Shown: positions 50,156 to 58,330, counted from the stretch's first letter. The stretch: DNA of 64,000 nucleotides from Mariniphaga sp041687215 (GCF_041687215.1 NZ_JAWLCI010000001.1:1-64000), one strand, 5' to 3'. The notes: generated by a model from the letters alone, not told the origin. Program-made: numbers and translations.

Positions 50156-50722
50156 TTATTCCGTTGGTGGAATAGCCATTGGAAATGCATTATTTACTGG
50201 TTTCGTACTTTTCAGATAAGCAAAAATTGCTTTCAAATCCTCTACCGGCATCTGACTGTAACCCTGCCAGGGCATTGGCGGTAATAAATCTCTGCTGTTT
50301 TCTATTCCTTTCCATTTTCCTTTCGTCATTGCCCTGATAAACTGTTCTTCCGTCCAGTTTCCAATACCGGTTTGGTCAGAAGTGAGATTGGCGGCAAACG
50401 AAGTTCCCCAGGGGCCAATAGTTGCTGTACTGTTCATGTTGAATAATACGTAGGATTTTAAAACCTCTTTTTCAAAGGGTGGTAATTGTTCATCGGCAGG
50501 ATGACCGGAAAGAAGTCTTAATGTGTCAAAACCAGGTCCGGTTGCAGTCATAACTTTAGGCGAATGGCAATCGTTGCATCCCAGTACGGTTACCAGATTT
50601 TCTCCTTTCGCAATTTGATCGTCCAGCGAAATTTTTTGGGTTTCAACCGGTTCGTTTGTTTTTGGTGCGCAGGCAAAAAGCATAGCTGCAAAAAATGCTG
50701 AGAACAAATAAATTCTTTTCAT
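50156..50722 (-). CDS. c-type cytochrome lipoprotein
   Basis: The 188-aa protein has a lipobox (L-F-A-C-A) and one heme-c site C-N-D-C-H. A methionine in Y-S-Q-M-P-V-E-D-L-K-A-I-F-A-Y-L fits the sixth-ligand Met and C-terminal helix of class I cytochromes. It is probably an electron carrier on the periplasmic side. The start at 50722 gives the lipoprotein signal. Its promoter has the shared palindrome at 50819-50834, so it likely belongs to the same regulon as the upstream two-component genes. Confidence 0.88.
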   Translation of the reverse strand: MKRIYLFSAFFAAMLFACAPKTNEPVETQKISLDDQIAKGENLVTVLGCNDCHSPKVMTATGPGFDTLRLLSGHPADEQLPPFEKEVLKSYVLFNMNSTATIGPWGTSFAANLTSDQTGIGNWTEEQFIRAMTKGKWKGIENSRDLLPPMPWQGYSQMPVEDLKAIFAYLKSTKPVNNAFPMAIPPTE

Positions 50723-50787
50723 GGTATTTAAAGTTTTGTGATACATTTTTTCATGTTACTACTCAGATTTTCCTTTGTTGAAAAACA

Positions 50788-50795
50788 CAAAGTTC
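50788..50795 (-). promoter_or_regulatory. -7-like box of the cytochrome gene
   Basis: Minus-strand GAACTTTG fits seven of eight TAnnTTTG positions. Its final G at 50788 is 38.5 bases from the centre of the palindrome at 50819-50834, the same distance as in two other promoters here. Confidence 0.45.
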
Positions 50796-50818
50796 GGGCA
50801 AAAACAAATTTGTGTAAA

Positions 50819-50834
50819 TCACATAATTGTGTGA
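50819..50834. promoter_or_regulatory. Shared palindrome, site 1 (cytochrome promoter)
   Basis: TCACAT-AATT-GTGTGA; the inverted repeat can also be read as AAATCACA/TGTGATTT (50816-50837). It belongs to a set of four sites of the form YCRCAY-N4-RTGTGA upstream of genes between 50.7 and 58.3 kb. Centred near -42 relative to the predicted start of the cytochrome transcript. Confidence 0.6.
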
Positions 50835-50881
50835 TTTTTATAGCTGCTTGTCTTAATTCCGATGTTCACTCTGCCGGAATT

Positions 50882-52081
50882 TTACAATTGCCAGTTTGCT
50901 ACGAAACGGCACAAATCGCGTTTCATATCAGTTATTTTAAAAAGATACGGCCCGTACAATTGTCGTCCTGCATTAATGTTAATGTACATGTAAGTTTTAT
51001 TGTCCGGCACATAAAAGAATTGTGTTGAGCATCCAATTCCATCGCCTTCGTGCCCGAATTGAGGTGATGAACCAGGGTTGAACTGCCAGTATTCAAAACC
51101 CTCGCCGTATTCAGGTTCGGTAGAATGAACACCTTCAATCCAGTTTTGCATTTCTTCGAGTGAACTTTCCGTTACAATTTCTCCTTCAAGCAGAGCCTCA
51201 TGAAAACGAATAACATCGGCAGGTGGGGCTGCCAGTGCGCCGTAAGCATCGCTGGCATTGGCCAAAGCGTTGTTCCATTTGGTAATGTTTTCCAGTTGTT
51301 CGTTGGCATGGCGGTCGAAATAATAATTCGGGAATCCCATTCCAATTGTTTGTCCTTCCGAAAGGTTATACCGGGTTTTAGTAAGATGCAGTGGTTGCAG
51401 AATGTTCTGTTCCAATAACTCCCAGTAACTTTTTTTGGTTACATTTTCCAGTATAAGTTGAAGTAGCAGATAATTTGTATTTGAGTACATAAAATCGGTT
51501 CCGGGTTCAAACAAAAGCGGTTTTCCTTTTACCATTTCCAGGCGTTCGTCAATTGTTGGTTGTTTCAGCGGGTCATTCAACTGACCAACAACAAATTCAG
51601 GAAGTTCAGTAACATTTACAATCCCCGAGGTGTGATTTAAAAGCATACGAACTGTTATCTTTTCATGCTCCGAAATTTTATTTGCCACATGAGCTGGCAA
51701 ATAGGCTGAAATCAATGTGTCGGGATGAATTTTATTTGCTTCTTTCTGAAGCATTATCAGCGCTGCAGTGTAAGTTTTTGTGATGCTGAACAACCAGGCT
51801 GTTCCCCCCGAACGATAAGGTTCTTTTGTCTCAAGTTTGACATAACCGCCTGAGTAATAAAACCAGCCATCGTAGCTTTTTACTACAATCTGCGCTCCCG
51901 GTATTCCATCGGAAATGTATTTATTTACCAAAGCCTGAATGGAGTCTTTCATCGGGTGATCCGGATTGGAATCAATATTATCGTTTCCGGGCAGATAATC
52001 AGTATCGAGCAGGTTTTGCTGGCAGGAACCCGCCAAAACCAAAACGGAAATTGCAAAAATTAAAATTTGAATTGTTTTCAT
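50882..52081 (-). CDS. Serine beta-lactamase-like hydrolase lipoprotein
   Basis: The 399-aa lipoprotein (lipobox A-G-S-C) has a class C beta-lactamase/DD-peptidase fold: S-x-x-K as S-I-T-K with the nucleophile Ser, Y-x-N as Y-S-N, and H-x-G as H-E-G near the C-terminus. The family includes D-aminopeptidases and esterases, so resistance is not implied. It is the third gene of an operon that starts at the T9SS cargo gene, with 13 bases to the gene before it. Confidence 0.88.
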   Translation of the reverse strand: MKTIQILIFAISVLVLAGSCQQNLLDTDYLPGNDNIDSNPDHPMKDSIQALVNKYISDGIPGAQIVVKSYDGWFYYSGGYVKLETKEPYRSGGTAWLFSITKTYTAALIMLQKEANKIHPDTLISAYLPAHVANKISEHEKITVRMLLNHTSGIVNVTELPEFVVGQLNDPLKQPTIDERLEMVKGKPLLFEPGTDFMYSNTNYLLLQLILENVTKKSYWELLEQNILQPLHLTKTRYNLSEGQTIGMGFPNYYFDRHANEQLENITKWNNALANASDAYGALAAPPADVIRFHEALLEGEIVTESSLEEMQNWIEGVHSTEPEYGEGFEYWQFNPGSSPQFGHEGDGIGCSTQFFYVPDNKTYMYININAGRQLYGPYLFKITDMKRDLCRFVANWQL

Positions 52082-52094
52082 GGTGTTTCAATGT

Positions 52095-52766
52095 TTATTT
52101 GAATTTAAATTTGAACCCGAACATGAGGCTGGAATCTGGCAACGGACTAATATCTGGATTATAGCCAAACAAGGCCTGCATTTGGTAAGCCACAAAAGGT
52201 GTTACCATTAGCGGTGAAATATTTATTGAGCGGTAACCGGCACTTAACTGAAGCGGTATCTGTACCATACCTTTGTAGTTTTTTGCATTTTCCCACCCAC
52301 TGCCATTCCATATTAAAGGAGAAGAGTTGTACCCGGAAAACCTGTAGCCGGCACCGGTGCCAATCCCCAGTTCCATTTTACTGAAAACTACCGGTAAAAA
52401 CTGCCCCAGAAGCTGAATGCTGGTAGCGTCTCCCTGGTAATTGTTTTGCCCGTGCTGAAGCTGCAAGCCGGCAGAAAATAATTGCTTTTGCCCAAGCAGC
52501 CGGTTAATTTCACCCGAAACTACAAATCCCGAATTATTCCACTTTAAATTTTCGATAGGGGCATAAAAAGAATGAACTCCCGACGATAATGTGTATTGCC
52601 AGGAATCTTTTGTAGCATTAACTTTTGCACTCAGTTGTAAAAGCAGGAAGACCAGAAGTACGAATAAAACGAACTTCTCGAGGTTGAGATTTAAAAATTT
52701 GTCCCGGCTGAATTTACTGCCGGGAACAAATTTTCGATTTTTGTTTTCTGTTTTCATTGTTTTCAT
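52095..52766 (-). CDS. Predicted beta-barrel outer-membrane protein
   Basis: I do not recognise a family. The 223-aa protein has a basic start, a hydrophobic signal segment (F-V-L-F-V-L-L-V-F-L-L-L-Q-L) and then alternating hydrophobic/polar strands with many aromatic girdle residues, ending F-G-F-K-F-K-F-K, a barrel-like C-terminus. The strands suggest eight to ten beta strands. It lies between the T9SS cargo and the serine hydrolase with gaps of 7 and 13 bases, so all three are one operon. Confidence 0.6.
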   Translation of the reverse strand: MKTMKTENKNRKFVPGSKFSRDKFLNLNLEKFVLFVLLVFLLLQLSAKVNATKDSWQYTLSSGVHSFYAPIENLKWNNSGFVVSGEINRLLGQKQLFSAGLQLQHGQNNYQGDATSIQLLGQFLPVVFSKMELGIGTGAGYRFSGYNSSPLIWNGSGWENAKNYKGMVQIPLQLSAGYRSINISPLMVTPFVAYQMQALFGYNPDISPLPDSSLMFGFKFKFK

Positions 52767-52773
52767 GATGTTT

Positions 52774-54123
52774 TTATTTCTTTAATAATTTACTGGTGTA
52801 TGTCCATCCCTCATCACTTTTTACATTCAGCAAATACATTCCGGAAGGCAATCCTCCTGCATTTATCGATATGTTAGAATCTGAATATGTATTGCTAAAA
52901 ACAGTCTGTCCGGCAAGGCTTACAATATTTACCTGGTAATCTGATGTTAGGTTTTCATTGATTTGAATATTAAAATTGTTACTTACCGGGTTGGGGAAAA
53001 CTTTCACATTGCCAAGCACACTCATTTCAGGAACATCGGTTGTAAAGTGCAAAAAGTTACTGAAAACGTATTTTGAAAGGCTTTCGGGAGCAGTTAACGA
53101 AGGGTCCCACTGGCGAATAACCATTTCCGTAACATCATTCGATTCGTTGTAGGTAAGGTCCATAAAGAGTGCCAAATCAACTTTCCAGTCGTTGTCGTAC
53201 CACGAGCTGTACTTCAATCCGGTAGGATTGCCAAAATTGTCGAATGTACCCTGGTATTTTTCAGTGTTTTCCCATCCCTGTGCAGTCCAGTTTTCTAATG
53301 TTAATTCTTCTTCGGTGCTTGTTAGCGAATAAGTTTCTCTTGTACTGTTTACCCATTCTGCGTTTTCCCAAATTTCGGTTGTTTCGGTATAATTTTCACC
53401 ATTGTATTGTATGGAAACACGTTCGGCATTCACCCAGTTGTATCCCTGCATATTTTGCTTTGTGTAGGCAGCCAGCTTGCGATTTGGCCAGTCGGCCCAG
53501 GTAAGAAGTCCCATTCTGCTGTACGGAATCCAGTTGTTTCTCTCCCAATGGTTTTCTTCCAATATCGTCGGAATTCCGTAATCATTCAGTATATACTTGA
53601 TCCAGGTTTTGAATACCCATTCTTCATTTTCCAGGGTTTGGTATAATATCCCATTGTTATAACCCTCAAACGGGCTCTCTGCGCTGATTGTCCTCGATGC
53701 TCTTTCTCCGGTAACTGAAATCCATCCATCCATAATCCAGGTATAGGATACTTCTTCAAAAATGTAGTCTGGATTGTCTGAATACGTATCTCTTGTGAGG
53801 TAATAATTGGTCTCTGCATCCCTGACAATTTCTTCTGTTAATTTTCCGGCATTGTTGTAGGTGTATGAGGTGTTTGACACATGTTTCCAATCGTTTAAAT
53901 CCTCATCCCATGAATAATCTTCGCTGTTACGGGGAACCGAGAGTTGATTTCCGGTAAAAAACAGAGTTTTAAGATGCCCTGAGTTTTCAGATCTTTCCAT
54001 CAGAGCTTTCTTCGCATCTGAAAGGTGTATTTTGCCGGGTTCAGCATTTTTTTCTACCCCGTGGGCAGCAATTCCCAGGCAAATAAGAGCAAACATTGTA
54101 ATTGTTGTAAATTTTGTTTTCAT
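52774..54123 (-). CDS. T9SS cargo with Trp-rich repeats and C-terminal sorting domain
   Basis: The 449-aa protein has a signal peptide (cleavage near A-A-H-G) and ends with a type A T9SS sorting domain: V-F-P-N-P-V-S-N-N-F-N-I-Q-I, then G-G-L-P-S-G-M-Y-L-L-N-V and a final K-L-L-K-K. The central region repeats units of about 28-40 aa built on x-W-x-N/x-x-x-Y (for example E-W-V-N-S-T-R-E-T-Y, G-W-E-N-T-E-K-Y, N-W-V-N-A-E-R). It is likely exported by T9SS to the surface. It heads an operon with a barrel protein and a serine hydrolase; its promoter has the shared palindrome at 54183-54198. Confidence 0.85.
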   Translation of the reverse strand: MKTKFTTITMFALICLGIAAHGVEKNAEPGKIHLSDAKKALMERSENSGHLKTLFFTGNQLSVPRNSEDYSWDEDLNDWKHVSNTSYTYNNAGKLTEEIVRDAETNYYLTRDTYSDNPDYIFEEVSYTWIMDGWISVTGERASRTISAESPFEGYNNGILYQTLENEEWVFKTWIKYILNDYGIPTILEENHWERNNWIPYSRMGLLTWADWPNRKLAAYTKQNMQGYNWVNAERVSIQYNGENYTETTEIWENAEWVNSTRETYSLTSTEEELTLENWTAQGWENTEKYQGTFDNFGNPTGLKYSSWYDNDWKVDLALFMDLTYNESNDVTEMVIRQWDPSLTAPESLSKYVFSNFLHFTTDVPEMSVLGNVKVFPNPVSNNFNIQINENLTSDYQVNIVSLAGQTVFSNTYSDSNISINAGGLPSGMYLLNVKSDEGWTYTSKLLKK

Positions 54124-54151
54124 AGTTGTAATAATTAAAATTGAACTAAAG

Positions 54152-54159
54152 CAAAGTAA
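54152..54159 (-). promoter_or_regulatory. -7-like box of the T9SS cargo gene
   Basis: Minus-strand TTACTTTG (TACTTTG with one base less in the spacer of the consensus). Its G at 54152 is 38.5 bases from the centre of the palindrome at 54183-54198. The ATG is 29 bases further on. Confidence 0.45.
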
Positions 54160-54182
54160 AGGCAAATATGAGCGGGGCACAA

Positions 54183-54198
54183 TCGCATAGAAATGTGA
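54183..54198. promoter_or_regulatory. Shared palindrome, site 2 (T9SS cargo promoter)
   Basis: TCGCAT-AGAA-ATGTGA, five of six bases symmetric per half. Same spacing and same distance to the -7 box as sites 1 and 3. Confidence 0.55.
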
Positions 54199-54224
54199 AA
54201 TATGCTGGTTTATAGTGAAATAAA

Positions 54225-54243
54225 ATGTGATAGTTTATCACAT
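54225..54243. promoter_or_regulatory. Perfect inverted repeat with the same half-sites, outward
   Basis: ATGTGATA and TATCACAT around GTT. The half-sites ATGTGA and TCACAT are the same as in the shared palindrome but in the opposite order, spaced by seven bases. It lies 27 bases upstream of site 2 and may be a second operator. Confidence 0.5.
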
Positions 54244-54425
54244 ATTTTCAGAGTTTTATGTCTTTATTGTGAAGTGCAGAACGAGGTTTGAAAGTTTATG
54301 AGCCTCCTGATAATATTGCTAAAGCGTTGGCGTTTTGTTTTTCTCTTGCTATTTGAGGGCTTAACACCTACATAATTTTGATGGTAAAAATCTGTTTTGG
54401 GGAAGTATTTGTAATTGAATAAAGA

Positions 54426-55058
54426 TTAGATCAGCTTATCCTTAAATGCTTTGGCCACGGCCTCACTTTTGCTGTTTACCTGAAGTTTTTCGTAAATTTT
54501 TTTAATATGGGAACGCACCGTGTCAATGGCAATAAACATTTCGCTGGCAATCATTTTATAGCTGTAGCCGTTAACCAGCAATTGCAATACTTGCTTTTCA
54601 CGCTCACTCAGGTGATATTCGTTTTTAGTTTGACCGGGCAGTTCGGAGAACATTTTTAAAACCTGTGTGGCAATCGACGAAGTCATGGGTGCGCCACCCG
54701 AAGCAACATCATCAATATATTCCAGCAATTTTGCAGGCGGAGTTTTTTTCAAAAGGTATCCGTTTGCGCCATTTTTCAGGGCTTCAAAAACATTTGAATT
54801 ATCATCGAAAACAGTAAGCATCAGCACCTTTACCTGTTGGTTGATTTCCCTGATTTTTTTAAGGCCTTCAATCCCATTCATGGCCGGCATATCAATATCC
54901 ATCAATATAACATCCGGTTTCCATGTCTTCAGTTCGCTAACAATGTTTGTACAATTATTATAGGATGCCACCACATTAAATCCTTCGCTGCCATCAATTA
55001 GCATGGTAAGCCCTTCTCTTAACTGAGGGTTGTCTTCGTATATCAGAACCTTTATCAT
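54426..55058 (-). CDS. NarL/LuxR-family response regulator
   Basis: The 210-aa protein has a receiver domain (E8-D9, phospho-acceptor D54 in L-M-D-I-D-M-P, T in M-L-T-V, K in L-L-K-K) and a C-terminal LuxR-type helix-turn-helix (L-S-E-R-E-K-Q-V-L-Q-L-L, then I-A-S-E-M-F-I-A-I-D-T-V-R-S-H-I-K-K-I-Y-E-K-L). It is the likely partner of the histidine kinase just upstream, 66 bases away. That gap holds a -7 box and palindrome site 3, so it also has its own promoter and may be autoregulated. Confidence 0.94.
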   Translation of the reverse strand: MIKVLIYEDNPQLREGLTMLIDGSEGFNVVASYNNCTNIVSELKTWKPDVILMDIDMPAMNGIEGLKKIREINQQVKVLMLTVFDDNSNVFEALKNGANGYLLKKTPPAKLLEYIDDVASGGAPMTSSIATQVLKMFSELPGQTKNEYHLSEREKQVLQLLVNGYSYKMIASEMFIAIDTVRSHIKKIYEKLQVNSKSEAVAKAFKDKLI

Positions 55059-55073
55059 ACTTCGTGTTTTATG

Positions 55074-55081
55074 CAAATGTA
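55074..55081 (-). promoter_or_regulatory. -7 promoter box of the response regulator
   Basis: Minus-strand TACATTTG matches TAnnTTTG exactly. Its G at 55074 is 38.5 bases from the centre of palindrome site 3. Confidence 0.6.
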
Positions 55082-55104
55082 AACAACAAAATATCATGTT
55101 GTTT

Positions 55105-55120
55105 CCACATAAACATGTGA
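55105..55120. promoter_or_regulatory. Shared palindrome, site 3 (response regulator promoter)
   Basis: CCACAT-AAAC-ATGTGA; with one more A/T step on each side the halves stay symmetric (TTT and AAA flanks). It lies between the kinase stop and the regulator start. Confidence 0.6.
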
Positions 55121-55124
55121 AAAA

Positions 55125-58100
55125 TTAACTGTTTACCGGCACAATCAGTGAAATATGAGTCCCTTTCCCTTCTTCGCTGTTAATGCTGATTGTGCCATGC
55201 AATGCTTCTGCCCGTTTGTACATATTTCCCAATCCGTTACCCGAATCAGCCTTTTGTACATCAAAACCTTTTCCGTTGTCTGAAATATTGATTGTTAGTT
55301 TCTTATTTTCAAAATTTATACGAATTTTAATTTCGGAACAGTGGCTGTATTTTGCGCTGTTGTTAACCGCTTCCTTAAAAATAAGAAATACGTCGCGCCG
55401 GGTTTCCATATCAAGTTTCAGATCGTAAATATTTTCATCGATACTGAATTCAATTCCAATCTCTTTGGGTTCCAGAATGGAGGCGGCATATTCCCGCATT
55501 CGTGCAACTATTCGTTGCATGTTGTCGTTGTCGGGTTTTATACTCCAAACAATATCGTCCATGGCTTCCATCATTTGCTGGCTGTTGTCGGTAATTTTCG
55601 AAATATATTCGCTTGTTTTAACCGGGTCAGTCAGCAATTTTGTTTTAGCCATCGAACTAAGAATATTTATGGTGCTCAGTGTAGAACCCACATCGTCGTG
55701 CAGGTCGCGGGCCACTTTATTCCGGACTCGCTCAACGGCGAGAAGCCTGTTAAACCGCTGACGATGAAAAGTATAAATAATTCCGACAAAAAATAAAATC
55801 ACCAGGAAGTAAAACCACCATGCCTGGTAAAAGTGGGGCAATATAGTCAGTTGAACGGTTGTGTTGTTCTCTGACTCAAAACCCTGCATATTGATACATT
55901 TTACATTAAAAGTATAATCTCCGGGAGACAGTGTGGTATAGTTAGCCGCGAGATCGCTTTCTGCCCTGGTCCATTCATTATCAACCCCATCCATTTTATA
56001 GAAATAGATTAATTTGTCTTGCTGGGTGAAACTAAGCGACGAAAAATAGAATGTAAGCGAATTCTGCTCCGGTTGTAAGGTAATTTTTTCGAGTGCAAGC
56101 AGCGAGTCAAGCGGGATGAAGGTGTTGAATAGTTTAAAATCAGTTAGCGTCACATCAGGAGGAGCGATTTTAAGTTTTAAACCGTTGGGCCAGAATCCGA
56201 ATAACTCGTTTTCTCCCCCAAACCAAAACTCTCCGTTTCGCATTTTAAATTTTGCATTTGTCGATTTATCGGCCATAATAATACCATTTCTTTCGTTGTA
56301 CGATATAAACATGTTTTTCTGATAATTATAGCTTCCAAGTCCATTGTTGTGGGTAAACCATAACACACCCTCATCATCAAGCAACAGCCGCGTAATACCA
56401 CCCCCGGGCAATCCGTTGTATTGTGTAAGGGTTTGTATTTTCCCCGATTGCAGGTTCAGAATATTTATAAAACCTGTGCTTACAAAAAAAATGCTGTCGT
56501 TGTACTGAACTACATCAAAAACACTATTGCCCATAAAAGTATAGGAACCGGGCTGTTCATTAAACTGTAAAAGCACATTTTTTCCGGTCGGATCCATTAC
56601 AAAAAGGCCCATGTCGCGGGTTCCCACCCAAATCCGTTCTTCTTTGTCTTTGTAAAGGAGATAAATGGTGGCATTAAAGTCGCGGACAATTTCAAAGTTA
56701 TTGTTGGTAATTTCAGAACCGTTTTTCCATTTGGCCAACCGCCCCTTTTGGGTACCAAAAAATAAATTTCCTTCCCTGTCCTCCATAATCTGCCGTATGG
56801 GAGCATGTTCAAAAACCGGCGGTTCAAGCAAATTAACGGGCTTTTTGGTTTTTGGGTTGAAAATAGCCATCATTCCGTTCTGGCATCCCGACCAGATTAA
56901 GCCGGTTTCTGAATGCTGATACAAATCCCAGACTTTCTTATAATTGGGTAGGTTTTCGCCTCGAATTGTGCTGTAAAGGTCATAATCAGTTTTTACAAAA
57001 AGCGGGTCAAATACAATAATTCCATTTTCCCATGTGCCAATCCAATTCTCCATCTCTTTGGTTTCCAGTATCGAATTGATAACAATATCCTTGCCCTGGT
57101 TCAGGTCACTTAAAACCACATTAAATGCCATTTTATTTTCAGAGGTAACCACATAAAGTCCATTATTTGTTGATAGCCAGATGTTGCCTTCCCGGTCTTC
57201 AAACATATGTTTCGTCTCCCTGAATTTGATATCGTAATCTTCAGGTTTTACCTTTTTGTTTTGTATAAAAGCTTTCAGTTTGAAATCGTAACAAACCAGC
57301 GTGTTAACACCGCCATACCATATTTGTCCGTTTCGGGTTTCATCGATCCAGAAGGGGCCCTGATATTCTGTACCTGCCGGTTGAACTCCGGCAATATCAT
57401 CCGATATCTTATTTTCAAAAGGATTGTAGTGAATTAAAACCGGTTCGATTTCAGGACTATAGTCCCACCGGATTATCCAACAGGTTCGGTCTTTGGCAAC
57501 AAAAAAGCGGTAGATGTATTTTAAATCATTACGCTCAAAAAGAGGCAGAAGTTGAGGGTTGTTTTCAGAAGAAAGTAGGGTTTGTGTTTTGCTTTGATAA
57601 ACCGCCAGGCCCTGGTCACTGCAAATCCAGTAATCTCCGGTAATGGTATCTTCAAACAAATTGTTTACTGTCCAGCCTTCGGGAACTTTTATTGGAAGAT
57701 TCTCGCTAGTAAATTGGTTTTCAGCTTTATTGAAGTACAGTAAACTGGTTTTATGTGTGCATAGAAAAGTGTTTCCTTTACTGTCGGAATACAAATTTAA
57801 ATCTGATTGGGCAGGGAGGTGATTTTGATTTTTGATGGGAACATCAGAATAACTAAACGTTACCGGATCGAATAATCCAATGAGGTTTCCCTGGCGGAGC
57901 CACATTTTCCCGTTCCCGGCATCCAGGATTTGATCTACACCAAACGGTGGCATAGTCTGGTTTAAGGTAAATGAACCGAAACTGACAAATTTCCTTCCAT
58001 CGAAACGTTGAATGCCGTTTTCTGTACCTACCCACAAAAAACCTTTCTTATCCTGCCACACACAATTAACATTGTTTGTGTTTAATCCTTCGTTTCGTGA

Positions 58101-58184
58101 AAAACGGTTAAAGATGTAGGACATTTGCCCATACCCGGTAAGGTAAACTATTAAAAAGAAGAAAAAGAAACAAGTTCTGATCAT
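55125..58184 (-). CDS. Two-component propeller sensor histidine kinase
   Basis: The 1019-aa protein has a signal/first membrane segment, then a long periplasmic region of two-component propeller repeats (K-G-F-L-W-V-G-T-E-N-G-I-Q-R-F-D-G, G-N-I-W-L-S-T-N-N-G-L and others, roughly residues 25-670), a Y_Y_Y-like beta-sandwich (Y-K-M-D-G-V-D-N-E-W then S-P-G-D-Y-T-F-N-V-K), a membrane helix near residue 780, a HisKA_3 box with H829 in A-R-D-L-H-D-D-V-G-S-T-L and a HATPase domain (N-A/V-N-N, D-N-G-K-G-F, G-L-G-N-M). It resembles hybrid HTCS sensors but lacks the fused receiver and AraC domains; a separate NarL-type regulator follows. The start at 58184 gives the signal segment. Confidence 0.93.
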   Translation of the reverse strand: MIRTCFFFFFLIVYLTGYGQMSYIFNRFSRNEGLNTNNVNCVWQDKKGFLWVGTENGIQRFDGRKFVSFGSFTLNQTMPPFGVDQILDAGNGKMWLRQGNLIGLFDPVTFSYSDVPIKNQNHLPAQSDLNLYSDSKGNTFLCTHKTSLLYFNKAENQFTSENLPIKVPEGWTVNNLFEDTITGDYWICSDQGLAVYQSKTQTLLSSENNPQLLPLFERNDLKYIYRFFVAKDRTCWIIRWDYSPEIEPVLIHYNPFENKISDDIAGVQPAGTEYQGPFWIDETRNGQIWYGGVNTLVCYDFKLKAFIQNKKVKPEDYDIKFRETKHMFEDREGNIWLSTNNGLYVVTSENKMAFNVVLSDLNQGKDIVINSILETKEMENWIGTWENGIIVFDPLFVKTDYDLYSTIRGENLPNYKKVWDLYQHSETGLIWSGCQNGMMAIFNPKTKKPVNLLEPPVFEHAPIRQIMEDREGNLFFGTQKGRLAKWKNGSEITNNNFEIVRDFNATIYLLYKDKEERIWVGTRDMGLFVMDPTGKNVLLQFNEQPGSYTFMGNSVFDVVQYNDSIFFVSTGFINILNLQSGKIQTLTQYNGLPGGGITRLLLDDEGVLWFTHNNGLGSYNYQKNMFISYNERNGIIMADKSTNAKFKMRNGEFWFGGENELFGFWPNGLKLKIAPPDVTLTDFKLFNTFIPLDSLLALEKITLQPEQNSLTFYFSSLSFTQQDKLIYFYKMDGVDNEWTRAESDLAANYTTLSPGDYTFNVKCINMQGFESENNTTVQLTILPHFYQAWWFYFLVILFFVGIIYTFHRQRFNRLLAVERVRNKVARDLHDDVGSTLSTINILSSMAKTKLLTDPVKTSEYISKITDNSQQMMEAMDDIVWSIKPDNDNMQRIVARMREYAASILEPKEIGIEFSIDENIYDLKLDMETRRDVFLIFKEAVNNSAKYSHCSEIKIRINFENKKLTINISDNGKGFDVQKADSGNGLGNMYKRAEALHGTISINSEEGKGTHISLIVPVNS

Positions 58185-58246
58185 GAATCTATTTTCTTCT
58201 AAAATTACGAAATCCTGCATTTCAAATTTCATTTAAAATCAAAAAA

Positions 58247-58262
58247 CCACACGAATATGTGA
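58247..58262. promoter_or_regulatory. Shared palindrome, site 4 (histidine kinase promoter)
   Basis: CCACAC-GAAT-ATGTGA, 63 bases upstream of the kinase ATG. Here no -7 box stands at the 38.5-base distance; TAATTTTA (minus, 58200-58207) is the best nearby candidate, so the geometry differs from sites 1-3. Confidence 0.5.
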
Positions 58263-58283
58263 TGCTTGCCAGGCAGCAGAAAC

Positions 58284-58310
58284 AAAAAATGGCCCCAAAA
58301 GGCCATTTTT
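58284..58310. terminator. Terminator after the SusCD operon
   Basis: AAAAAATGGCC pairs with GGCCATTTTT around CCAAAA; T runs on both strands. It separates the SusCD-lipoprotein operon from the histidine kinase gene. Confidence 0.85.
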
Positions 58311-58330
58311 AAAAAGAGGGAATAAATAAT

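Larger units (their letters stand above)
54124..54425. other. 302-bp regulatory gap upstream of the T9SS cargo gene
   Basis: No gene is seen. It holds the cargo promoter: a -7-like box at 54152-54159, palindrome site 2 at 54183-54198 and a second perfect inverted repeat at 54225-54243. From 54250 to the response-regulator stop at 54426 I see only AT-rich DNA and no clear terminator for the response regulator. Confidence 0.6.

Noticed and set aside
50882..52081. Antibiotic-resistance beta-lactamase
   Set aside because: The S-x-x-K, Y-x-N, H-x-G pattern is shared with many esterases and peptidases, and the protein is a lipoprotein in a surface operon; resistance is not supported.
54225..54243. 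CRP-type site (TGTGA and TCACA around a spacer)
   Set aside because: The spacer between TGTGA and TCACA is seven bases, not six, and the same half-sites occur in another arrangement in four nearby promoters, so a local regulator fits better.
55125..58184. Hybrid two-component system (HTCS) with fused regulator
   Set aside because: The frame ends after the HATPase domain; no receiver or AraC domain is fused. The regulator is a separate gene.
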